Assembly: GCA_964416905.1 (NCBI GenBank)
Contig: CAYQFL010000002.1
Location: 1-64,000 of the forward strand
From: JASKKU01 sp964416905
GTDB lineage: Archaea > Nanobdellota > Nanobdellia > Woesearchaeales > JASKKU01
Length of the DNA stretch: 64,000 nucleotides
Direction of reading: 5' to 3'
Part shown: positions 1 through 7,282 of the stretch, in pieces
Numbering within the stretch: the first letter of the stretch is position 1
Layout: each line of letters begins with the position of its first letter
The notes under the pieces: model-generated
Databases searched by the model: none
What the model was told of the DNA's origin: nothing
What the model saw: the letters and a program-made list of their open reading frames with translations, nothing else
Position numbers and translations under genes: made by a program

Positions 1-62
1 GGATAATTCTTAACACGAATATTAATTCGTGTATAATCTCTGTTCAGTTTGAATTTGCTCAT
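1..62 (-). CDS. Start of a probable third HxsD-like protein (partial, runs off window)
   Basis: Only the first 20 or so codons are visible on the minus strand, from an ATG at 60-62. The peptide starts MSKFKLNRDYTRINIRVKNY and continues with Pro. The strand pattern followed by a Tyr-Pro resembles the start of the two upstream genes (VVLNFKNSVYPFELV and FALVKVNPKIFPLSIV), so a third paralog is likely. It lies 24 nt after the preceding stop on the same strand and is probably the last visible gene of one operon. With so little sequence the family call is inference; a different gene, such as a radical SAM partner, is possible. Confidence 0.5.
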   Translation of the reverse strand, partial: MSKFKLNRDYTRINIRVKNY

Positions 63-86
63 TTTTAAAGGTTTTAAATTAAAAAT

Positions 87-356
87 CTATTCATCCAAAA
101 GTCCTTGCTCATTAACCGAGCGCATTAAACCTAACAAATAATTAAAAAACTCACCGTATGCTTCTTCAACAGAAGCTGAAGGGTCTTTAGGTTCAAGGTA
201 AACTGTGAAATCTCCTTGGTCATTGCCAGTAATACCAACCCAACAACTCTCTTTAAATTCATTTAAAACTTCAACAACTAATTCAAAAGGATAAACCGAG
301 TTTTTAAAATTCAACACAACTCGATTATTTGAAAAAGTGCGCGATATCATCTTCAT
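87..356 (-). CDS. Small HxsD-like protein
   Basis: This 89-residue soluble protein has the layout of the HxsD family (His-Xaa-Ser peptide-maturation systems): a beta strand ending in a Tyr-Pro, a helix (ELVVEVLNEF), a Trp-containing strand, a strand ending LEPKD, and a C-terminal helix (YGEFFNYLLGLMRS). Its ATG overlaps the stop of the upstream paralog by four bases (ATGA), which suggests translational coupling. In bacteria HxsD accompanies two radical SAM proteins, HxsB and HxsC, and the substrate HxsA; none of these is visible here. The function is not known to me, and the family assignment rests on pattern similarity only. Confidence 0.5.
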   Translation of the reverse strand: MKMISRTFSNNRVVLNFKNSVYPFELVVEVLNEFKESCWVGITGNDQGDFTVYLEPKDPSASVEEAYGEFFNYLLGLMRSVNEQGLLDE

Positions 357-895
357 TCCTCTGAGCTTTTACCATACTTTTCATCCCAAGGGATAGCTAT
401 ACCTTCAGGATCATCAAAATCAAAGCTATCAACAATATCATTAACATCCAAAGATTCGTCCGGAGAAGGTTCACAAACATCATCATCGCTTCCTTCAGTT
501 TCGCAGACAGGACACGATGTTGCTTGATCCTCTAGATATTCATCCACAACCTCAGAAGGCTCACCAAATAAAGCGGCTCGAGTAATTACTTCGCGAACGC
601 CTTTTGTTCTTGCAGATTGAATCTCATAAAAAGCATAATTAATCATTTGATTATTAAACTCTTTAGCCAACTCGAGCAAAGAGGTCTCTTTATCAGAATC
701 TTTCTGCAATCTAACTTCCACAACAATCTCTGTTTTCGGATCACCGTTCATAACAAAATAACCCTTATCCATTAAATCATACGCTGCTGAAACAACTATT
801 GATAATGGAAATATCTTTGGGTTAACTTTAACTAAAGCAAACTTACTGTAAACTTCAATATTTGCAAAAGATTGTAATGGTTTCTCATCAGCCAT
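353..895 (-). CDS. HxsD-like protein with acidic Cys-containing tail
   Basis: This 180-residue protein is the first gene of the left-edge operon. Residues 10-115 fit the HxsD pattern best of the three genes: FALVKVNPKIFPLSIV, then AAYDLMDKGYFVM, a strand VVEVRLQ, and a long helix containing EFNNQMINYAFYEI and GVREVITRAALF, which resembles the conserved C-terminal helix of HxsD. Residues 120-180 form an acidic tail with Cys residues (CPVCETEGSDDDVC) that could bind metal or be modified. A TATA-like AAATATTTAAG on the minus strand lies at about 932-944. The role is unknown; the peptide-modification link is inference from family. Confidence 0.55.
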   Translation of the reverse strand: MADEKPLQSFANIEVYSKFALVKVNPKIFPLSIVVSAAYDLMDKGYFVMNGDPKTEIVVEVRLQKDSDKETSLLELAKEFNNQMINYAFYEIQSARTKGVREVITRAALFGEPSEVVDEYLEDQATSCPVCETEGSDDDVCEPSPDESLDVNDIVDSFDFDDPEGIAIPWDEKYGKSSEE

Positions 896-998
896 TTTGA
901 AAACACCGTTTTACTGGAATTCATATTGATTCTTAAATATTTCGTTGATAAAAAATCAAAATTCACAGTTGTTAAGTTTAAATAAAAGTTTCGTTAGA

Positions 999-1007
999 TT
1001 TATATAA
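999..1007 (+). promoter_or_regulatory. TATA box of the SRP RNA gene
   Basis: TTTATATAA sits about 26 bp before the expected 5' end of the SRP RNA, the usual spacing for an archaeal TATA/TBP promoter. Confidence 0.6.
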
Positions 1008-1026
1008 GGTAAAAAGAATCTCTGTA

Positions 1027-1293
1027 TTGGGCTAGACCGGGCAGCTAGCCCCTGCCTGCACCGCAAACGGGCTTATGGCGGGGTCGAAAAGGGATGGGGC
1101 GGCTTGAACTTGTCCTGCTCTGCCCAAGCTTATGATGAATTTCTGCCCTTCAGGACCGACCTTGGGGGGAACCTGGTCAGGTCCGGGAGGAAGCAGCCAT
1201 AACCCTCAAGGTTGGTGCTTGAAGGAAGTGGAAAGGATATAAGCTTGGGGCTAACAGAGCAGGATGAGCAATGGTCCACCCATCCCAGCCCAC
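1027..1293 (+). ncRNA. ffs: Signal recognition particle RNA (7S, archaeal)
   Basis: This is the RNA scaffold of the signal recognition particle, which targets secreted and membrane proteins. The S-domain helix 8 core is plain: GGTCCGGGAGGAAGCAGCC at about 1182-1200. The Alu-domain start GGGCTAGACCGGG (about 1029) is also typical. The ends pair: TGGGCT at 1028-1033 with AGCCCA at 1287-1292, which sets the boundaries. A TATA box lies 26 bp upstream and a T-rich stretch follows the 3' end. At about 267 nt it is somewhat shorter than common archaeal 7S RNAs of about 300 nt. The RNA partners SRP19 and SRP54 are not in this window. Confidence 0.95.
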
Positions 1294-1393
1294 ATTTTCT
1301 AAAGAACAATCAAATATCAATAAAAATGCAAATATCAGAAAATCAAAAAAAGCCTAAGGACTCAACTAAAAAGAATCCTAAAAAATAAACAAC

Positions 1394-1597
1394 TTAATAT
1401 TTCAATGCAATCTTCTTGTTTTTCATCAAACGGGTTATATAACCCGCAACAGAATTTCGGATTTTCTTGGAATCATTAATTAAAAGCTTAGACAAAATCT
1501 GTTTGTTCTCTTCAAAGTTCTCAGTAAAAATATCTCTATGCTTCTTTATCAATTCAACACTAATTCTCTTGATTTGCGTGGTTTTAATTCGACCCAT
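1394..1597 (-). CDS. rps17e: Ribosomal protein eS17
   Basis: This is a small-subunit ribosomal protein found in archaea and eukaryotes. The start MGRIKTTQIKRISVELI and the core NDSKKIRNSVAGYITRLMK match eS17 closely over its 67 residues. I start at the ATG at 1595-1597 because family members begin MGRI; a TTG two codons upstream is less likely. On the minus strand a TATA-like CTTATATAG lies at about 1634-1642, giving a short leader. The gene is monocistronic and convergent with the SRP RNA. Confidence 0.95.
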   Translation of the reverse strand: MGRIKTTQIKRISVELIKKHRDIFTENFEENKQILSKLLINDSKKIRNSVAGYITRLMKNKKIALKY

Positions 1598-1708
1598 AAC
1601 CAAGATGGTAAAACATTCTCTTTAAAAAGCTTTCTATATAAGCCAAAGTTGTCAAAACATATAATGACAAAGATATATACAATATATACAGTATAGAAAA
1701 TATTGTGA

Positions 1709-1720
1709 AAAATATATAAG
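1709..1720 (+). promoter_or_regulatory. TATA box of the Lrp-type gene
   Basis: AAATATATAAGC lies about 27 bp before the ATG at 1743, so the transcript is probably leaderless. The stretch upstream (1665-1705) holds repeated TATATACA/ATATACAGTATA motifs with partial dyad symmetry that could be a regulator site. That function is inference. Confidence 0.5.
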
Positions 1721-1742
1721 CTCTTTTTACTAAGAAAGCTAT

Positions 1743-2255
1743 ATGAAACTCCTAAAAAAAGATAAAAAGATTATTGCATATTTAAGACAAGATTCCCGGA
1801 TGCAACTAACCAAATTAAGCAGAAAAACATCAATACCTGTATCAACGTTGTTTGAAAGAATAAACCTACTAAAAACACGACAAATCATCAGGCCTACAAT
1901 TATTCTTAATTTTACAGAGATTGGATTTTCATTACATGTTTTTGTAATGATAAAAACCACAGGTAACAACAGAAGTGAAGTTTTAAACTACCTTGCAAAG
2001 AATCACAACACCAATAGCTTGTGGAGGATTAATAACCATTTTGATATTCTTGCAGAAATGGTCTTTTCTGATTTAAAAGAGTTTGATGAATTCTTACAGG
2101 AACTGGAAAGCAGATTTACAATAAGAGACGTTGAGTTTGAGTATGTTGTTGAAGAGTTCGCGAAAGAAAAGTTCTTTTCTGACCCTAATACAATAAGTCT
2201 ATTAGATATAACAAATAAAGAAGTCTGCGCAATTCAAATCGAACAAGAGATTTAA
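1743..2255 (+). CDS. Lrp/AsnC family transcription regulator
   Basis: This 170-residue DNA-binding regulator has an N-terminal helix-turn-helix at about residues 8-55 (IIAYLRQDSRMQLTKLSRKT then IPVSTLFERINLLK). A RAM-like alpha/beta domain follows at about 65-150 (FVMIKTTGNNRSEVLNYLAK, WRINNHFDILAEMVF). Lrp proteins form dimers and octamers that often respond to amino acids; the ligand cannot be told here. It is probably transcribed alone from its own promoter. AT-rich partial dyads just upstream could be an autoregulatory site. The C-terminal 20 residues are an unrecognised extension. Confidence 0.85.
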   Translation: MKLLKKDKKIIAYLRQDSRMQLTKLSRKTSIPVSTLFERINLLKTRQIIRPTIILNFTEIGFSLHVFVMIKTTGNNRSEVLNYLAKNHNTNSLWRINNHFDILAEMVFSDLKEFDEFLQELESRFTIRDVEFEYVVEEFAKEKFFSDPNTISLLDITNKEVCAIQIEQEI

Positions 2256-2306
2256 ATGACAAGAAACATAACAAACAAAGGTTAAAGAGAAACTTGAGTT
2301 TGAAAG

Positions 2307-2379
2307 CGCCCCGGGGAGGATTTGAACCCCCGACCTCACGGTTAACAGCCGTGCGCTCCAACCACTAAGCTACCAGGGC
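2307..2379 (-). tRNA. tRNA-Asn (GTT)
   Basis: Read on the minus strand, the acceptor stem is GCCCTGG paired with CCGGGGC, with D stem GCTT/GAGC. The anticodon arm ACGGC-TGTTAAC has GTT in the loop, and the T arm contains GTTCAAAT. The discriminator is G and CCA is not encoded. The asparaginyl-tRNA synthetase is also in this window (34369-35673). Confidence 0.95.
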
Positions 2380-2525
2380 ATACAAGTTTTGGGTGAACAT
2401 TTCTTTTAAAAAAGTTTTCTTTTTGGTCAAAGATTTAAAAAGAGAAAGTTAAGTATTGAAACAAAGCTTTTTAAATTTCAAAAGTTGGTAAAGTTTTTAA
2501 AGGCACTAAAACTCCTTTGCTTAAA

Positions 2526-2717
2526 ATGGCTTTCAAAATCATTTTCCACGAGGACAAATGTATTGGTTGTGGTGCTTGCAGCGCGGTTTGCCCAGATAAC
2601 TGGGAGCTTAATGGAGACAAAGCTCATCCAAAAGTTACCAATCTTGAAGAGAAAGGATGCAATGCTGACGCACAAGACATATGTCCAACAGGTGCTATTG
2701 AGATTGTTGAAGAGTAA
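2526..2717 (+). CDS. Single-cluster [4Fe-4S] ferredoxin
   Basis: This is a small electron carrier of 63 residues. The first motif is CIGCGACSAVCP and the final ligand motif is CPTGAIEI. A further Cys in GCNADAQDICP matches the disulfide partner seen in Thermococcales single-cluster ferredoxins. The second ligand position is Cys, where Pyrococcus has Asp. I start at ATG 2526 (MAFKIIFHEDKC). A TATA-like TTTTTAAAGG lies about 30 bp upstream, so the mRNA is probably leaderless. The redox partner is unknown. Confidence 0.9.
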   Translation: MAFKIIFHEDKCIGCGACSAVCPDNWELNGDKAHPKVTNLEEKGCNADAQDICPTGAIEIVEE

Positions 2718-2829
2718 GTTCATACACATCAAGCTAAGCCCTTTTTGTTTTATTTTTTCAAGAGTTTTTGATTCAAAATCTCTGTGTAGTTAAATAAGTT
2801 TAAAAAATAAAGACTCCTTTTTTATATGG

Positions 2830-3903
2830 ATGTTACCTATAAGTAAATCGCACAGATTGTTGTCCTTTATTTCAGTGCTTACACTTTTAGTTGTATTACA
2901 AACAAATTTTAGTTTCGCGCTAAATGTTCATACAGATTATGCTAACGGAAGAATTCTTATTAAAGTTGAAACGGACGATAGCAGAAATTGTACGCTAAAA
3001 AAAGGTATCACTCTACTTAATTTAGAATCTCAAGATGGATTGCTTCATGAAACCTTAGTAAATTTGAGTTTCTTTCAAGATGCTAATAAGGTATATGTAT
3101 TCTGCTATAAGAACAATAATTTGCTTGATTTTGAAAGTGCAGAAATTAAAATAAATTTAAGCGAAATAAATCAAATGCTCTTTAAAGAAAAAAATCGAAA
3201 CCTAAATCAAGAAATCTCTTTAGAAAAAGATGCAACAGTAGAAAGCGTGAAACTTGATAAAATGAACATCAATACAGACATTCTCATAATATTGTCTATT
3301 CTCATTTTCGGTCTCCTTGCATTAATAACGATTTCATTATTATTACTCTTAAGAAAACATAAAAACGAGGTTATTAAGCAGCATCAAAACAAAAAAGACA
3401 GTGAATCAAAAAACCAATTAATTCAACAGAGCGAAGCAAAGAATATTAATTTATTAGAAGCTCTAAACCAAAATAAAAACAGTTCCAATGAAGAGCTATT
3501 GAGTAGTGCAAAACCAGGACTATTGCAAACGACTAAGCAAATAAGCGAAGATGACATCTCTAAAAATAAAATAGATTACAGCATTTTTTCAGAATTTGAA
3601 CAAGATTCAAAGAAAAAAGAAAGTGAAAAAAAACAAACAACAAAAGTTGAAACAGACATTCATGAAAAAAATATTTTCAAACAAACCTTAAAGATACTAA
3701 AAAACAATGATCCTAAAGATGTTTTGTTTCTGATTTCTGAGATTATAGAACACGGCTTTATCAAAGACTTTATTGATTATATCAATTCAAAGAATGATGT
3801 TCTTATAAAAAACAAATTAATCGATGCTTTGTATTTGTTAAAAGAAAAAAGTATAATTACTGAAAACAAATTAAATGAGTTTCTTAGAAGATTGACACAA
3901 TAA
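2830..3903 (+). CDS. Secreted/membrane protein with one C-side anchor, unknown
   Basis: This 357-residue protein is not recognised. Residues 1-32 look like a signal peptide (LLSFISVLTLLVVLQTNFSF). Residues 33-145 would face outside, and a strong membrane segment lies at about 150-177 (ILIILSILIFGLLALITISL). A Lys/Gln-rich cytoplasmic linker follows to about 275. The last 75 residues form a compact helical region (LKILKNNDPKDVLFLISEI, DALYLLKEKSIITENKL). The layout suggests a signal-anchored surface protein with a cytosolic helical module. An earlier ATG at 2826 stops after six codons, so 2830 is the start. Confidence 0.75.
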   Translation: MLPISKSHRLLSFISVLTLLVVLQTNFSFALNVHTDYANGRILIKVETDDSRNCTLKKGITLLNLESQDGLLHETLVNLSFFQDANKVYVFCYKNNNLLDFESAEIKINLSEINQMLFKEKNRNLNQEISLEKDATVESVKLDKMNINTDILIILSILIFGLLALITISLLLLLRKHKNEVIKQHQNKKDSESKNQLIQQSEAKNINLLEALNQNKNSSNEELLSSAKPGLLQTTKQISEDDISKNKIDYSIFSEFEQDSKKKESEKKQTTKVETDIHEKNIFKQTLKILKNNDPKDVLFLISEIIEHGFIKDFIDYINSKNDVLIKNKLIDALYLLKEKSIITENKLNEFLRRLTQ

Positions 3904-3907
3904 AGAA

Positions 3908-4486
3908 TTAGATTATATCATCAAAAAAAGATAAAGCTCTCTTAACTTCATCAGGCGATACTTGAAATAAAGACAAGAAAGATTTTATATCTGAAGGGTT
4001 TCTCAAATCCAAAGGTTCCTCTGCAAGAGTTAAAGGTATAAAAGGTACATTATACTTTCGACAAAGTTTGATATTCTGTGCAATCCTCCTTAACAAAATG
4101 TCTTTAGGTAAAGAATTGTAAAAAAAGTTGGATAAGTTAATTCCATATATCTTGTTATTCTTGCTCATAATAGCTGCAATCACATCTGTAATGCCTGAGT
4201 TTATGCGAATCAGGTTATCTTTTGAGGAATCAAGTTCACAATTAATCATAATCGCTGGTTGTTTAACACTGGCAAAACTCCTTGGTTGCTTTGAAGAATC
4301 AAAAATCAAAAAATCAAAATCTTTTATATCTTTTTTATCAGGGATTCTATTAACAATTAAAGCTGTGGGAAATTTAGTTGTATTTTTAGTTAATTTATCA
4401 TAAACGAAACATAACTTAAGCCCAAGAATTTCCGCAAGCTCTGAAAAATCCTGCTCGTTATTATGAGGTTTAACAAAATCCAGCAT
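3908..4486 (-). CDS. rnp3: RNase P protein subunit Rpp30 (component 3)
   Basis: This is one of the archaeal RNase P proteins that help the RNA remove 5' leaders from pre-tRNA. The C-terminal half is diagnostic: IAQNIKLCRKYNVPFIPLTL, then DLRNPSDIKSFLSLF and a terminal helix. The N-terminal half of the TIM-like fold is poorly conserved and short. I prefer the ATG at 4486 (MLDFVKPHN), giving 192 residues, over a TTG at 4504. It is convergent with the preceding membrane protein. RNase P RNA lies at 62034-62312; no other RNase P protein is in view. Confidence 0.8.
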   Translation of the reverse strand: MLDFVKPHNNEQDFSELAEILGLKLCFVYDKLTKNTTKFPTALIVNRIPDKKDIKDFDFLIFDSSKQPRSFASVKQPAIMINCELDSSKDNLIRINSGITDVIAAIMSKNNKIYGINLSNFFYNSLPKDILLRRIAQNIKLCRKYNVPFIPLTLAEEPLDLRNPSDIKSFLSLFQVSPDEVKRALSFFDDII

Positions 4487-4541
4487 GGCAAATAAGAGAT
4501 TCAACTAACTTAAAAAATTTTGTAAAAAATCAAATGAAAAA

Positions 4542-4844
4542 TTAAGCGTTTCTGGATTTGAGAGAAATTTTTCGTTCTAAAACAACCAAATAATGTTCAA
4601 ATAAAAGCTGAACAACGTAACAGACAATTCCCACAAGCAAGGAAATATAAGAAATTAATGAAAGCAAAGGTGCTTCAAACTTAGTTACAAACAAAACAAT
4701 CTGTATCATGAAAAACAACAAGAAACCCAAGACTTTTGATAAAAGAATAAACTCAATTAATCCAGAATATCTATGGACCAAAGACTGATAAAAATTAATC
4801 AAATCATTCAATTCTAAGGAATCTATATTATGAAAGTTTCGCAT
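4542..4844 (-). CDS. Two-helix membrane protein, unknown
   Basis: This small protein has about 100 residues from the ATG at 4844 (MRNFHNIDSLELN); a TTG start at 4892 would add 16. Two hydrophobic segments are visible, FILLSKVLGFLLFFMIQIVL and LLSLISYISLLVGIVCYVVQ, followed by a basic tail ending SRNA. It lies between the thiolation genes and rnp3 on the same strand. I do not recognise the family. Confidence 0.6.
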   Translation of the reverse strand: MRNFHNIDSLELNDLINFYQSLVHRYSGLIEFILLSKVLGFLLFFMIQIVLFVTKFEAPLLSLISYISLLVGIVCYVVQLLFEHYLVVLERKISLKSRNA

Positions 4845-4914
4845 AAATGCTGTTTTGTAAACAGCACAATATAAATTTTTTGTTTGAATCAAAAGTTAAA
4901 AAACTCGTTAGAAA

Positions 4915-5817
4915 TTATTGATCTAACTGCTTTTTATAAAAACAAGCTCTGCATATGTTTCCAGAACTTGGCTCACCGCAAATTTCACAAGAATTAACAC
5001 TTCCTTCCAATGCATTGCTTTTAAGAGAAGGTAAGATTTTCATAAAAGAATTTACAAAAGAATATTTTATATTAAAATCTTCAAGTTCCAAATCATTAAG
5101 GAATCTTCTTGCGGTTTCCCTGAAAGAACTTGATGCATAAGGACATTCGACAAAAGTAAGATTAAAATTTTTAATTAAAGCGTAAACAAAAACTTCTTTC
5201 TCTTTACAAAAGAATAAGGGTTTCGCTCTCGGAGTAAAACCTTCAGATTTGATAACTCCTGTGATAGGCCCTTGCCTGGCTATCAAATCAACATTTGCAT
5301 TAAATATATTCATCAATAAAGATTGTGTTTCATCATCAATGTTGTGACCTGTAAGAATTATATCATAATCTTTAGAATATTTGTTAAGCAAATACCTTCT
5401 AAAAACACCACACAACCTACAAGATTTTACCTGTATCTTATTTAAGCTTTCATCCAAAGTATAACCAAAAGCATCTTTAAAAGAAACAATTCTTAGAGGA
5501 ACATTTAATTCTGAACAAACTCGTTTAAGATCTTTAATTGTGTGTTCCCTGTAACCCTGAATACCTTCATCGATACATAGAGCCTCAATAAAGATTTCCA
5601 AATGCTTTGTCTCAACATATTTCTTTGTCAAATACAAAGTTACAGTTGAATCTTTTCCTCCAGAAACTGCAATAGCTACTTTCTTAACTCCCGAAAGCAA
5701 ATTAAATCGTTCAAAAGTATCAAAAACCGTTTTCTCGAAATACTCAACAAAATGTTGTTTACAAAGAGGACCTTCCTTAGTTTCAATCACTGCTTTATTA
5801 CCGCATTTGCATAACAT
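4915..5817 (-). CDS. ttuA: tRNA 2-thiolation enzyme, TtuA/NcsA family
   Basis: This 300-residue PP-loop ATPase adenylates a tRNA uridine and inserts sulfur. The ATP-binding loop SGGKDS is at 52-57. The three cysteines that hold the catalytic [4Fe-4S] cluster in TtuA have clear equivalents at C133 and C136 (CRLC) and C225 (VECPY). An N-terminal zinc site (C3, C5, C19, H22) and a C-terminal one (CEIC and CRAC) complete the family pattern. It starts directly after the stop of a small Gly-Gly-ended sulfur carrier, so the two are surely cotranscribed and probably work together. Whether the target is U54 or U34 cannot be read from sequence. Confidence 0.9.
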   Translation of the reverse strand: MLCKCGNKAVIETKEGPLCKQHFVEYFEKTVFDTFERFNLLSGVKKVAIAVSGGKDSTVTLYLTKKYVETKHLEIFIEALCIDEGIQGYREHTIKDLKRVCSELNVPLRIVSFKDAFGYTLDESLNKIQVKSCRLCGVFRRYLLNKYSKDYDIILTGHNIDDETQSLLMNIFNANVDLIARQGPITGVIKSEGFTPRAKPLFFCKEKEVFVYALIKNFNLTFVECPYASSSFRETARRFLNDLELEDFNIKYSFVNSFMKILPSLKSNALEGSVNSCEICGEPSSGNICRACFYKKQLDQ

Positions 5818-6015
5818 CTAACCACCTGAGATCACTGATAAGATTTTTATATCATCAGAGTTGTCCAAAGGTTCGTCTCCTAAAACGATTTCTCCATTCT
5901 TAACAACAACTACTTCTTGCGAATTCAAATTAAGCTGCTCAAGCAAATCTCGAACAGTTTTTCCAGTAAAATTCATATCTAATTCTTTGCCATCTTTTTC
6001 TAAAAAAACTTTCAT
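5818..6015 (-). CDS. Ubiquitin-like sulfur carrier (SAMP2/TtuB/MoaD-like)
   Basis: This is a 65-residue beta-grasp protein from the ATG at 6015 (MKVFLEKDGKELDM). It ends in the diagnostic ISGG, the di-glycine tail that is adenylated by an E1-like enzyme and loaded with sulfur as a thiocarboxylate. Its stop is immediately followed by the ttuA start. The arrangement mirrors the TtuB-TtuA division of labour in tRNA thiolation, and conjugation to proteins (sampylation) is also possible. The E1-like activating enzyme is not in this window. A longer reading to 6099 lacks family support. Confidence 0.88.
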   Translation of the reverse strand: MKVFLEKDGKELDMNFTGKTVRDLLEQLNLNSQEVVVVKNGEIVLGDEPLDNSDDIKILSVISGG

Positions 6016-6125
6016 AATAATAGGAGTAAAAGTTCTCAAAATAAAAAAGTATTGTTTGTATATGCTTGGTAGTCTAAGAGAGTGTATCTCAGAAATCAAC
6101 AGGAGAGAGGCTTTATATGAAAAAC

Positions 6126-6437
6126 CTACATCTCTAAATTATTCAAAACAAAATTAAAAATTTCCAAATCTTCGCCAGTGAGCTTTGAAAGAACACTTTG
6201 TTTAGTTGCCCAGAGATAACTTCTGTAATCAGATGAAATACTCACAGGCAAATTCATATTTGATTCATAAACCAAAATCTGTTTTCCATTGTATTCAAGC
6301 CTTTGCTTCTCATCAAGCACAGGTGTGGACAAAGGCATCTGTTGATTTTCTGAAGAGAAAAGACACCAATTCTCTTTCTTACCTATCAAAAAAAACACTT
6401 CACCGTTTTTATCAAAAATAATATAATAGCTTTTCAT
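6126..6437 (-). CDS. Hypothetical protein, 103 residues
   Basis: This soluble protein of mixed beta/alpha character starts MKSYYIIFDKNGEVFFLIG and has a C-terminal helix (SKLTGEDLEIFNFVLNNLEM). The start faintly recalls Nudix-fold proteins but there is no Nudix box. It lies upstream of the sulfur-carrier operon on the same strand, about 110 nt away, and is divergent from tbp. I do not recognise it. Confidence 0.65.
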   Translation of the reverse strand: MKSYYIIFDKNGEVFFLIGKKENWCLFSSENQQMPLSTPVLDEKQRLEYNGKQILVYESNMNLPVSISSDYRSYLWATKQSVLSKLTGEDLEIFNFVLNNLEM

Positions 6438-6550
6438 GATTCTGAATTTGGAAAACTAATATTTATTAAAGATTTCTATTTTTGAAAGAAAGTTTCAAAC
6501 AACTCAAAATATCTTTAGAAGAAAACTGAAAGGCCTTTAAAAAAGAAACA

Positions 6551-6588
6551 TTTATAAATAAAAATAAACAGCTGAGCAATGAGGGGGT
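6551..6588 (+). promoter_or_regulatory. Promoter and purine-rich leader of tbp
   Basis: TTTATAAATA at 6551-6560 is a good TATA box. GAGGGGGT at 6581-6588 ends three bases before the ATG at 6592 and may act as a ribosome-binding sequence, although its spacing is short. Most other genes here have no such element. Confidence 0.55.
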
Positions 6589-6591
6589 AAT

Positions 6592-7155
6592 ATGACTACA
6601 AAAAAAGATAAAGAAAATTCAATTAGTGTAGTAAATATAGTAGTCAGCTCATCTTTAGGTAAAGAAGTACCTCTAGAAAAGATGGCTACAACTTTAGCAA
6701 ACACAGAATATAATCCTGAACAGTTCCCAGGTCTCGTTCTAAGGATAAAAGAACCTAGGACTAGTGCTTTGATTTTTAACTCGGGCAATATTGTATGCAC
6801 AGGTGCAAGATCTTTAGAAGAAGTAAGAAGAGCTATTGACAAAATAAAAGAAACTGTAGCTAAAGTTGGAGTTATTGTTGAAATCGAACCTGAAATCACT
6901 ATTCAGAACATTGTTGCTTCAGGAAGTATTGGCATGGACTTAAACCTTAACAAACTAGCTATTAAGATGAGGAACACAGAATACGAACCTGAACAATTCC
7001 CAGGACTTGTCTATAAACTGAATGACCCAGAAACTCCTGCAACATTCCTACTGTTCTCAAATGGAAAAATAGTTTGTACAGGAACTAAAAGTGAAAAAGA
7101 AGTTGAAATTGCTGTCAAGAAACTGGTTGAAAAGCTAAAACAACACGTCGATTAA
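6592..7155 (+). CDS. tbp: TATA-box-binding protein
   Basis: This basal transcription factor binds TATA boxes and recruits TFB and RNA polymerase. The 187 residues contain the two-fold TBP repeat: NTEYNPEQFPGLVLRI/NTEYEPEQFPGLVYKL, and NSGNIVCTGARSLEEV/SNGKIVCTGTKSEKEV. The length is normal for an archaeal TBP. It stands directly upstream of mcm on the same strand. There is no acidic C-terminal tail of the kind many archaeal TBPs carry. Confidence 0.98.
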   Translation: MTTKKDKENSISVVNIVVSSSLGKEVPLEKMATTLANTEYNPEQFPGLVLRIKEPRTSALIFNSGNIVCTGARSLEEVRRAIDKIKETVAKVGVIVEIEPEITIQNIVASGSIGMDLNLNKLAIKMRNTEYEPEQFPGLVYKLNDPETPATFLLFSNGKIVCTGTKSEKEVEIAVKKLVEKLKQHVD

Positions 7156-7282
7156 TTTTTATATATTTCTTAATTTTTCTTTTAAACATCATTAAGCTAA
7201 TCGCATATTGATTATTAAACGTAAAATTTTAAAATAGTCAAACAAAGGTTTTATTAATTAAAAGTTAATAACATTTTTAGTA

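Noticed and set aside
4128..4403. 91-codon hydrophobic frame opposite rnp3
   Set aside because: Entirely within the Rpp30 gene on the other strand; hydrophobicity reflects Lys/Asn codons read in reverse.
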